From NCBI GenBank assembly GCA_947396885.1, contig OX377203.1:11776263-11840262 (forward strand): a stretch of DNA of 64,000 bases, written 5' to 3'. A program made the translations under genes and the position numbers. This DNA comes from Heligmosomoides polygyrus polygyrus. Taxonomy: Eukaryota > Nematoda > Chromadorea > Rhabditida > Heligmosomidae. Of this stretch, positions 10,570-19,104 are shown piece by piece; positions within the stretch are counted from its first letter, which is position 1; the number at the start of each line of letters is the position of its first letter. The notes beneath the pieces were generated by a model. It worked only from the letters and a program-made list of their open reading frames with translations, was not told the DNA's origin and made no database searches.

Positions 10570-11315
10570 CACGCCAAAAAGTGGGTAAGTGGATTTGCAG
10601 ATAAGCACCAAAAGGATAAAGGACGGTATTAATCAATTTCATTTGGAATATGCCATGCATTCTACCTTTACGGGATGTCGCGAAGGCGGTTTGAATGAGT
10701 ATTTGGCCATACAACGACTTGCGGTGGCCAGCCCAGTCAGCGCTTTATCCTTCCCAGATAAGCCTGGTACCAATTCACCGAACCCGGAAGGATAGAAGGC
10801 ATGGTTGGGCTAAGCTGGAAATCCGAATCAGAGACCTGGGCCCGGATTCATCAAGAAATGGGTATAGGTAGAGATACTTTACGGGAATCGTACCACTACC
10901 AGCAGTGGGTAGTGGGTACGATTCGTATTCATGAAACTACCAGCAGTGGGTAGTGGGTACGATTCGTATTCATGAAAGCAATCAAGGGTAAGGTAGTGGG
11001 TACGATTCGTATTCATGAAAGCAATCAAGGGTAAGGTACAACTAGGCCTCTCGCGAGAACAGCTGATCTCACTGGACCACCATTTTGTCGATGGGGCGCG
11101 AAAAAGTCCAGGTATACGGATGTACTCGCGACGATCGGGTTTTCTCTAACCACTGATATACTCATGATTTTGCGGGTAAGGTTTATCATGAATCGTGGGT
11201 ATGTCCACCTCTATACCCAACATACACCTGGATATGCGCGTTGATGAATCCGGGCCCTGGTATCGGGTGCACGCGACAGTCTGCACCTCATCCGACTGAG
11301 CTACACGCGCCCCAA
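10570..11315 (-). repeat. tRNA-headed SINE, interrupted by a MITE
   Basis: Read on the minus strand, 11315-11256 begins with a tRNA-like head containing GTGTAGCTCAGTCGG (a good A box). After the interruption, 10839-10570 continues with the rest of the head and the SINE body (GGATTTCCAGCTTAGCC, then CGACATCCCGTAAAGG and ATAGGCAAATACTCATTC-type sequence). The uninterrupted relative at 33675-33968 shows the two parts are normally contiguous across ACCTGGTACC. The insertion occupies 10840-11255. Confidence 0.6.
10840..11255. mobile_element. 416-bp GGATTCATCAA-family MITE inside a SINE
   Basis: The termini GCCCGGATTCATCAAG and GTTGATGAATCCGGGC are inverted copies. CCTGG occurs immediately outside both ends (10835-10839 and 11256-11260). 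The intact SINE at 33.9 kb has a single CCTGG at the same point, supporting a 5-bp target duplication. Internally, 10896-11038 holds tandem repeats of about 44 bp built on GTGGGTACGATTCGTATTC (three copies, the last two followed by CAATCAAGGGTAAGGTA). These explain the unusual length. Confidence 0.7.
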
Positions 11316-12000
11316 CGCAATGGAACCCCCCTCATTTGCTTTCGAACCTCTAAAGACGTCACATATCCTCCAGACAACTGACTTCGCCAAACCATTCTGC
11401 AGCGAAAAACGAATTCAAACGGTCTTCACGGTCAACGGTGGATGTTAGATGCAGAAAAAAAAAAGATGTCTAGACGTCGAAACAACAGATGGGACACTCT
11501 GGAGTAAAAGAGTCATAGATCAAGACGGTGGGACAGGTTCAGCAATGGCAAAACATCTCTCGGTTCAGAAGGCTTGATGTAGGCCAATAGGCAGGCAGAC
11601 CTGGGCGAAGGTACAGCATGGGTGTAAAGCATACTCTGCGACCGATAAAAGGTGAAGACCCAAGTGTACATCGGCAAAAAAAGCAGAAACAGGTCAGCAG
11701 AAGCGAGTAGAAACAGGCCTGGAATAACACTAGAAGACGATAGGCAGAAAATAAGAATCATGAAGGGAACACGGAAGGACTTGCAAGCTCTCTAGCAAAT
11801 GCTAATCGTGTCAAAAATCCTTGCAGAAGCGTCAGGTAGTCCCTTAAACTATTCATAACAAGAAGAAAATACCAAATTAGAGCTTAAAAGCCTAGAAAGT
11901 GGGTGATCCTTCGCTGACTGAAGCCCAGTAACAACCCAGCCGGCTGAGAATCGATCACCGGCAACCATAACAAAACGTGCAGTTTCGGCGCAGCTGTTGC
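11316..12000. other. No gene recognised
   Basis: Overlapping minus-strand frames at 11513-11761 are hydrophobic but composed of shadow frames, and no family is recognisable. Confidence 0.35.
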
Positions 12001-12001
12001 A

Positions 12002-12199
12002 CTATTCATTATGAAACGTTCCCGACTTGTCGGCCGAAAAAACGCCTTCCGCAGCAGCCAATTCGCTGTCGGCCGCCTCGGCTGCTGCCAGCACGGTACG
12101 CTGTCCTTCTGTCTGTGACAAGGGGATCAGCACCAGGCCGCACACCATCAAAGCAGCGAGGGCCATCACCGCCCAAGACGACGGCGAAGAAGGACCCAT
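12002..12199 (-). CDS. Possible small secreted or membrane protein (65 aa), family unknown
   Basis: The frame starts MGPSSPSSWAVMALAALM and continues VCGLVLIPLSQTEGQ. This is a textbook signal peptide or membrane anchor of about 20 hydrophobic residues, followed by an acidic, alanine-rich tail (LAAAEAADSELAAAEGVF) and a TAG stop. It may be a first exon rather than a complete protein; GT dinucleotides in the tail could be donors, but none matches GTAAGT well. The frame stays open upstream to 12373, so the start is a choice based on the signal peptide. I do not recognise the protein. Confidence 0.35.
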   Translation of the reverse strand: MGPSSPSSWAVMALAALMVCGLVLIPLSQTEGQRTVLAAAEAADSELAAAEGVFSADKSGTFHNE

Positions 12200-12439
12200 A
12201 ATGCGCCAACAGATGCGAACAACTGACGACCGCGAACGATCGCCCAGCGAATTGCCTTCGAGCCGCGGGAAAACCCCAGGAGGACCAGACGCGACGGGTA
12301 GAAGCCGCTTCGACGGTGTGTAACAACTCACGAGGAACACTGTGCGGTATAGAGTCGTGCCAGCGCCGACCACATGTCATGCGCTATCACTGCGTCACTG
12401 ATAACACCACGTATAAAGGTCAGCGGGACGTCTCACAGC

Positions 12440-14720
12440 CATCTGCTCCACAACAACAAGAAACCGGAGCCCAGAAAGCTTGCACAGGCTTCTGTTCACC
12501 GAAAAAAATCTGTCTCTGCGTCCGTGCATGCGTCCTCTCACCACTCAATCACTACATAAGTACCCATCAGATCAAATCTCTCGAGCGTACTGCGTCTGTC
12601 TGCACATAACCGACGTCTATTTCCGTGCAAATAGTCAATGTCGATCAATAATCTGGACTTTTCCACATTTTTAGCAATCTTCAAAAAAAAAAAATAAGGA
12701 TAAAAAGATCCATCCTAGTCGGAAAGGGGCATATAGTGATTTTCATCTCCAGTCATTCGCTTGAGTTTCAGCCGCTCTTTGACTAAGCGAGGACTTCTAT
12801 CGAAAATCAGCGGATATGGTTGTGAGGCATGGGAAGGTGTATGCAATTGATGTTTTACGCCCCCCCCCCCCGACTAGGATAGATCCTTATAATGACTGAT
12901 AGTCAGCAGTCTCTTTAAATAGCACAGCACAATCCATTTCTATGTGACTTTTGTTACCGCTGAGCTGTCAAACCTGCTCAGCTTACAACTCAGTTGATTA
13001 TATCCGTCCGTGCGTCCGCACGTGCGTCGAGTCCGTGCGTCTGCTCAACGCCATTAGTCATTATAGGAGTGTCCCAAACGCTCACTCTCTTACAAATAAC
13101 TGCGTCTATCTACGTGTCGTTCTAGATATATGTCCATTCCGAGCAACAAAGTCAATATCGATCGATAATTATTGATTCTCCTAAAATTCTTCGTATCTTA
13201 GCTCAATATATGAAGAACAGCAATCAATCATAACATTCCATCTCCTGCAACTCAGCTACGCATGCCATTCGCACACTCTTGCCGATCGCCCTTCGAGACA
13301 GTAATTGTAGTTACAATCGAGTAAATCTGTCCGTGCGCCCGTACATGCATCCGTCCGCATGATGCATCAAATATAAGTGCATCTTACTACTCCACAGCTC
13401 TAGAATGAGCTAGTCCAACCATGCCCATGCCCAACTTCAACCCCAACCTGCAAAAGAAGTCACGTGCACATGCAACCAAGCAAATCTGTCTGTGCGTCTG
13501 AGCATGTGTCCACCCTGTACGTCACCACTGTAGGAACACTTCCCCATCGATCTAGATCTCTCTGCGCCTTCGCAATTACAGACCTCAATCCGGATCAATA
13601 AATCAATAAAAATCAGCGTTTATAGACGATGATCGAGCGGTGGCTGCTTCACGAGCTTCATAGATACAGAAAACCCTTCTAGTCATTATTATAGATGCAC
13701 GCGAATAGGATGGCCGCTTTTCAGGATGGAAGCATGATCGATTACCTAGCATCGAAGGACACAGTAGTCCTTTTGTCTGTCCGCAGTCCGTCCGCGCAAA
13801 ATTAATGGCTGCTCCACAGGAGAGTGCAGAACCTGCTAGTCCATCACTATGGACGAACGCGAGTAAATCGCTCGCTTCTTCAGGTTGGGGACATCATCAA
13901 CTGACCCAATATCGATCGACACTATCGATTGTTTCCCTGAATTTATCGGTTGAGAAGGAAATCAATGTTGATGGGACGTCAAGCGCGAAAGTAGTTCACA
14001 ATACGTCCATCAACGTCCAGAATGAACCGTCTGATGTCAAAACCACGTGAATATAATGGCTGGCGGACAAGCTTCACAACAACAATCAATAGTTAACCAA
14101 TCGATATAATCGACTTGCCCAGATTTTACCATTTGAGCTGACAATCAGGCAAATAGGATGGTTAGAGCGCAGGCTTGACAAAAGTACACTATGTCAAGCA
14201 ATCAGCTCATTATATGACCCGAGATTTCTCAAACCCTACTATTCCTGAGCCAAAGATTAAAGAGATGATTGGTCTGTAGGTCCGCATGTCACTCCGCGCA
14301 AAATTGATGGCCGCTTCGAACGATATATACAAAACCTTTCTAGCCATCATTATGGATGAGAGCGAGTACGATGGCCGTCTCAGGTTGGATAAATCGTCTA
14401 CCTACTATCGATCGACATTATCGATTACTGTACTAAACCGGCCAGCTGAGATGGAAATCAATTACTTTCATGTGGCATCAAGCGGACTACTTCACAATAC
14501 CATCGATTTTTCCAGAATTTAGCGTCTGAGGTCAATACACCGCAACAAGATATCGGCCGGTGGCCAGACTTTAGAAGTAAACAATATCGACTGGTCAATC
14601 AATATGGATCAATTTCCATCGATTTCTACGCAGATTTTTCCGTCTGTGTTGAGACTCACGCTATTGTGATGGTTGACAAAGATACACGATATCAATCGAC
14701 CAGAACAAGAGTAGGAAACC
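12440..14720. repeat. Dispersed ATCGATCGAT / CCGTGCGTCC repeat modules
   Basis: The region is built from loosely repeated modules. One half carries TCCGTCCGTGCGTCC-like tracts (12520, 13003-13045, 13326, 13485, 13785, 14275). The other carries ATCGATCGATA/TATCGATT-like tracts (12635, 13155, 13545, 13908, 14405, 14590, 14615). Spacing between like elements is often 200-400 bp. Short ORFs spanning them are not convincing genes. The same modules fill 28.3-32.5 kb, where a clean tandem version with a 211-bp period exists. Confidence 0.55.
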
Positions 14721-15198
14721 CGTTCAATACCCTGGATAAGCACTTGGGCGCGCACACAGCCGGCTTACAACGAGTTATATGGCCACATGTACTCGAGTAC
14801 GGGCGCCATCTGGCGAACAGGCGCCGGCAATGCTGTCTGCACTGAGCTCAACTTCCTCAAAAAAGGCACCATTGACACAGCAGGCGACCGCTGGTGAACT
14901 CCGCTGAAAACTAGGAGCCGCCTACAGAAGGCGAAAGCGACGAGAATCTCCGAAACTGGATCGATGTCGCGGTGGATGCGGTGGTGGTGACGATGATGTC
15001 GATGTTGGTGTCGGTTGTTTTAGAAGCTCGGCCGCAGTGTCAACGTGCTGATAATGGGCGAAGCGAGCGCAGCGGACACGATTTCGACACGCTTTCGGAC
15101 TGAGAGACAACGCGGGGCGGGCTGATTTTGCACACAGAAGCACTCTCTGCAGAGGGGCGGCAGCAGTTCGGACGGCGTGCTGCGCCGGTCCGGCTTAA
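14721..15198 (-). other. GC-rich stretch with a weak candidate exon
   Basis: No family is recognised. On the minus strand an acceptor-like CCCCTCTGCAG ends at 15147 and is followed by an open frame, about SASVCKISPPRVVSQSESV, to roughly 15043. Another overlapping frame runs to 14922. Composition alone keeps several frames open here, so the exon reading is tentative. Confidence 0.2.
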
Positions 15199-15381
15199 TT
15201 AAGGCATTTCAAGCCATTTGCATTGGATTGGATAGGGGAAGCCATAGGAAAAAGGACGGACAGACGAACGGCGAGAGCGAGAGAATTCGGACAAGCCATC
15301 GCTCGAATGAAATGAACGACGACGGCTTTCTTCCGCCGATGCGGCGTCGGGAATCCGAGCCGAGCAAGCGACAACCTCGTC
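15199..15381 (-). CDS. Candidate host exon (unknown protein), serine/arginine-rich
   Basis: On the minus strand a pyrimidine-rich tract ends in GTTCTTCAG just above 15381, a reasonable nematode acceptor. The frame that follows reads DEVVACSARIPDAASAEE, then an SRRRSFHSSDGLSEF stretch, and ends at a TAA near 15199. The alternating Ser/Arg composition looks protein-like, but no domain is recognisable and the other strand is also open. It could be a terminal exon or a chance frame. Confidence 0.25.
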   Translation of the reverse strand, partial: DEVVACSARIPDAASAEESRRRSFHSSDGLSEFSRSRRSSVRPFSYGFPYPIQCKWLEMP

Positions 15382-15509
15382 CTGAAGAACTTGAGCCAGA
15401 CGGAAAGCGAAGGCAAAAAGCACAAGCATCTCATTGCTCGATGGGGTCGGGTCACCTTCCAGCACGGAGGCTAGGCTCGGCTACGAACTATAGTTGTACT
15501 TTTGAGAAC

Positions 15510-15790
15510 TTTTATCGAATAAATGGATGAACAAATAAGTTCAATGTCGAAACTTTCTTAGCGAATCAACGAACGAATTCGCTATTCGCTCGTCAATTTT
15601 TTCGAATGATCGAGAATCGAATAAGCCCTGTTTTTCGTTTAATCGAGTAATCGAATAGACGAATCATTCGTTCGAATCAGGTTCTGTGCTTGGAGATTTG
15701 AATATTCGACTTCTTAAAGCCATCGATGTTCGGATTCAAACGAAAATCTAGAAATACCGGATATTCGACTATTCGGATCGAACATCTGAC
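15510..15790. repeat. Degenerate TTCGAAT/CGAATA simple repeat
   Basis: The stretch consists of variants of ATTCGA, CGAATA and TTCGATTA in both orientations (for example AACGAATTCGCTATTCGCTC and GAATCATTCGTTCGAATC). It is low-complexity and self-complementary, with no coding potential. Confidence 0.55.
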
Positions 15791-15926
15791 ACGTGTCTAC
15801 TCAGACAAAAGTCGGTTCAAAGGGTTTGGAACGGATTTACTGCTCGGTTTGGGCCTAGTCGTATCTCAGACACTAAGTTGGTTAGAAAACGACCATGAAA
15901 GGGTTTGGAACCAAGCACAAAAGTCA

Positions 15927-15975
15927 GCCACGCCTCCCGCTGCGCAATAGCAACGGGTACTGCGGGAGGCGTGGC
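15927..15975. repeat. Perfect 14-bp GC-rich hairpin
   Basis: GCCACGCCTCCCGC (15927-15940) and its exact complement GCGGGAGGCGTGGC (15962-15975) are separated by 21 bases. The arms extend imperfectly outward (AAAAGT / GCTTTT). It is most likely the core of a small palindromic element. Confidence 0.7.
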
Positions 15976-15999
15976 CGCTTTTCGTGTTCAGTTTCACCC

Positions 16000-16180
16000 T
16001 TTTCACGGTCGTTTATCTACCAACTTACCAGGGAAGTCTCTCAGGCGTGTCTGAACTGCGAAAACGAATACCACTGTGAGAATCTCACCCTTCAAATAGT
16101 AGGAAGGGATGTTCTATTTTTGCAATCCTTGAAACCAAGGAGCTAGGGACCCTCAAAGTTTACTATGGGACCACGTTCAC
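16000..16180. repeat. Left-arm fragment of the tRNA-core palindromic repeat
   Basis: TTACCAGGGAAGTCTCTCAG, GTCTGAACTGCGAAAACGAA and ACCACTGTGAGAATCTCACC match the arm of the repeat at 8632-9140. The right arm is missing, and the sequence runs into a Merlin MITE fragment. Confidence 0.6.
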
Positions 16181-16184
16181 ACGT

Positions 16185-16342
16185 GCTGAAATACCGTAAT
16201 CGGCCGGAATTTCAAAAAAATGGATATCATATTCGCGATCAGCGCCCCAGATAACCCCTTAGGCAAAGTTTGGGTGAAATTTCTTTCTACCCCTTCTCGA
16301 CCTCGACCAAGGAGCTAAGGTTCGCGAAAGTTCAATAGTGCC
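16185..16342. mobile_element. Truncated Merlin-type MITE end
   Basis: The right terminus CAATAGTGCC and the internal GATCAGCGCCCCAGATAACC identify the family of the MITEs at 3027 and 26954. Only about 158 bp remains and no left end is present, so no target duplication can be checked. Confidence 0.65.
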
Positions 16343-17129
16343 GATTCAGATTTACCGTTGACAATCGCATACTCAAGAGAACGTACACTCATGTCACGCT
16401 GAACCATCGTGATCAACTTTTTGAAAGATATCTCTACACCACTATATTCAATGAAAAATCTCTCTATATGTAACATTTTTAATTGGTCGGCTCACCAGAG
16501 GAGTTTCAAGACCAACGTGTCGCCGTCTAGCGATACGTTAGAATATGACAGTGACCTATACTCGCTCACCTGCGGGGACTGCAGTAGCTACCAGCCCGTC
16601 ATCACTAGTGTGTCTAGTTCATTAGTACACCTTCGACGGGCAGTAGGGTACAACTGGACTTGTACAATGATCGGCTGCCTCTCTTTGATCATGTAGGACA
16701 CATGCTAGATGACATGAGATTGACTGGACAGCCATTCTCGGCCTGTGGACTGGTGCCATCATATGTCCAGGTGTGAAGGCTCATTCCCCCATGTAGCCAA
16801 GGATCCTACCAAAAATCAGCACAAAGAGTGGCAAATAGAGGGAGCAGCTGATGGAAACCTCTCACTGAAATCGTACTTCTCAGCCTATAGTGGAATATAT
16901 GCATGGGGAAAGTTGGAAAGGTGTTTGATACCAAAAAGGAATGATCAACAAAAATGCGAAAATACCTCCAGGTCAAGGAATCAAACTTCCGACCCTGTGC
17001 CTACGATGCGCTGGCACTGAGCCGCCGAGCTGCTTGCCGCGACGACCGGGCCAGAGTATTTCACTATTTCTCTTATCTCCACGTGCAACACGCACGTACG
17101 TGTTAGATGCTGACAGTGAAATACATTCC
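16343..17129. other. No gene recognised
   Basis: Short plus-strand frames at 16409-17020 match no family. Around 16970-17010 a diverged tRNA-like CAAGGAATCAAACTTCCGACC resembles the core of the palindromic repeat family. Confidence 0.35.
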
Positions 17130-17740
17130 TGGGTGTTCAGAGGCCCCTATTTCCTTGGGTTCAAGGATTTTGCAAAAATGGAACATCCCTTCCTACTAAT
17201 TGAAGGGCGGAGAATCTACCTGTGGTATTCATTTGTGCCGCTCGAACCTACGTGCGAGTGCAGGCGATCCCATAGTAAACGTTGAGGGCTCATTGCTCCT
17301 TGGGTTCAAGGACTTTGCAAAAACGGAACATCCCTTCCTACAATTTGAAAGGTGGAGAACCTCACAGTGGTATTCGTTTTCGCGGTTCAGACATACGCCT
17401 GAGAGACTTCCCTGGTTAGTGTCTGAAATACGATGAGGTTCAAACCAAGCAGTAAATCCGTTCCGAACCCTTTCATTCTCGGTTACTAACCGATATTTTT
17501 CTGTATGACGCAATATTCTCGATTTTTTTTTTGCCTATTCGATGTTAGGAACCGTAGCGCTATGGAACAACGCAATTCCAGTGTAAATTCTCAGCCCCTA
17601 TCTGGGTAGATTCAAGGATTTTGCAAAAATGAAGCATACTTGTCCATTTTGTTAAAGGTGCAGATTCTCGTAGCGGTGTTCATTTCCCCGTTCAGACATA
17701 CTAGACCCTTTACTGGTTAGAATAATGGTTCGCGGAAGGT
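17130..17740. repeat. Tandem right-arm fragments of the tRNA-core palindromic repeat
   Basis: Three successive copies of the arm occur: about 17150-17240, 17285-17415 and 17605-17730. Each has GGTTCAAGGATTTTGCAAAA, ATGGAACATCCCTTCCTAC, GGTGGAGAATCTC and TTCAGACATAC. They are oriented as right arms. The short frames through them are repeat-derived, not genes. Confidence 0.6.
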
Positions 17741-18056
17741 CGGATGGGCTGGGCGGTACGAGGTTAGATTCTTGATGCACACCTAAGGGTGCGCCCTAAG
17801 CGCTAAATTTAAGCCCTTGGCCGAGGTAGATCACATGGCAGACAGAGACAAAGCTGAACGATTCAAAAAACGGCCATTATTTTCACACTGCGTGCGCCAG
17901 AGCTGAGTAATCACGTCATTAATCATGCTGATCAGTTAGGCAGAAAAATCCCAGCCTTTCTGTCACTTGCGATAGCCCAAAAGCGCCAACGATGAGAAGG
18001 CAGCTCGAAACTGTCAGAGGAATCAAAGAGAGCAGCAAGACAACCTTCGCCTTCTG
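17741..18056. other. No gene recognised
   Basis: Nothing could be assigned between the repeat block and the MITE at 18057. Confidence 0.4.
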
Positions 18057-18192
18057 GGGCCAGATTCATCAACCGCTTACCGCCCTCTAACGGTAAAAAT
18101 ACCGATAAACCCCCTGATATGACATTAATCAGCATCAGGTTTGGCGGTATTTTCACCGTTAGATGACGGTAAGCGGTTGATGAATCTGGCCC
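18057..18192. mobile_element. GGATTCATCAA-family MITE, third core type
   Basis: GGGGCCAGATTCATCAACCG and CGGTTGATGAATCTGGCCC are inverted termini. The core pairs TTACCGCCCTCTAACGGT with its complement, and AAATACCG with CGGTATTT, around a TGATTAATGTCATA-type loop. It shares termini with the copies at 2130 and 8443, but the core is unrelated to theirs. Confidence 0.7.
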
Positions 18193-18502
18193 TTGAATAC
18201 ACGAACAGGACGAGCGCATAGCACGTTGTGGAAAAAGATTTGAAGAATGCGATCGTCGAGGAAATACCGGCAATACCGCCTTAGCACGCTATATCTTCCA
18301 AATAATTCCTTCAGAACCACTAATCAAAAGCCATGGAGCGTGAAGAAGCCGCTGTATGCCTCTACAGCCCACAACTAAGATCGGAGGGGGCTACAGCGTC
18401 AGGCTAAAGTCATATAGAAGCCCTTTAAAGGTCCATGGCATTGGAATCTCAAAAATGAAGTGCAAGAAAATGGAACAAGAACTGGGTCGGATCCTAAAAG
18501 AC

Positions 18503-18524
18503 CTCAAGCTTGGGTAATTAAACC
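18503..18524 (-). other. SL1-like spliced-leader sequence (one mismatch)
   Basis: On the minus strand the 22 bases begin GGTTTAATTACCCAAG and continue CTTGAG. This equals nematode SL1 at 21 of 22 positions (C for T at position 17). The bases downstream (GTCTTTTAGG) do not resemble the intron-like half of an SL RNA gene, and no Sm site in the right place was seen. It is therefore not called an SL RNA gene. It lies inside the putative intron after the exon at 18585-18738. Confidence 0.5.
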
Positions 18525-18584
18525 GAATAAATAAAATAAAGAAAGCAAAAAAAAATAAACGAGAAACGAGAACGAAACACTTAC

Positions 18585-18738
18585 GTCGCCGAGCCGACTG
18601 AGCCGACGGCCGTTTCAGGGGACGGCGCTTCGGAGTGGGCCTGGGAAGGGTGTTCCTCGGCGAAACGCTTCGTACGCACGTACTCGGCATCTCGACACCG
18701 ACCCAGGAAACCCAGCCTGGAATTGGACGTCGCTGAGC
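18585..18738 (-). CDS. Candidate internal exon with strong splice sites, unknown protein
   Basis: On the minus strand TCTCGTCTCTTCAG precedes the exon and GTAAGTG follows it; both are good nematode splice signals. The 154-nt exon keeps one frame open for 50 codons plus two bases at each end. It reads SATSNSRLGFLGRCRDAEYV, then RTKRFAEEHPSQAHSEAPS and an ETAVGSVGSA tail. No domain is recognised. If real, the RTE insertion at 19.1-22.2 kb sits in its upstream intron or flank. Confidence 0.4.
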
Positions 18739-19104
18739 CTGAAGAGACGAGACGTATACGAAAGCAAGTCGTAGGGGTGACGCGAAAAAAAAGCAGGCCG
18801 AATGAATGCGAGATGCTTACGATTATTCAACACGGAGACGCGCTAGAAAATGTCAGAATCGAAGGAGGCGGTCGGCTGATGGGAAAGGAGTTCGTCTGAT
18901 GAAGAATCTACATACTGTTATACAATTTTAGTCATATGAAAGCACAGGGTAACGAGATTTCTGTGCCGTTCAAATATCAAGATTGCGCCATGCACTAGTC
19001 TGAAACCTTGCATTTCAGACTCAATTGAATGCTGAATTTGTTTCGTATCCGTGTTATTGGGACTCTGAAGGGTGGTGCTTTGGAGACGTCTCTGAATGGT
19101 CTCT

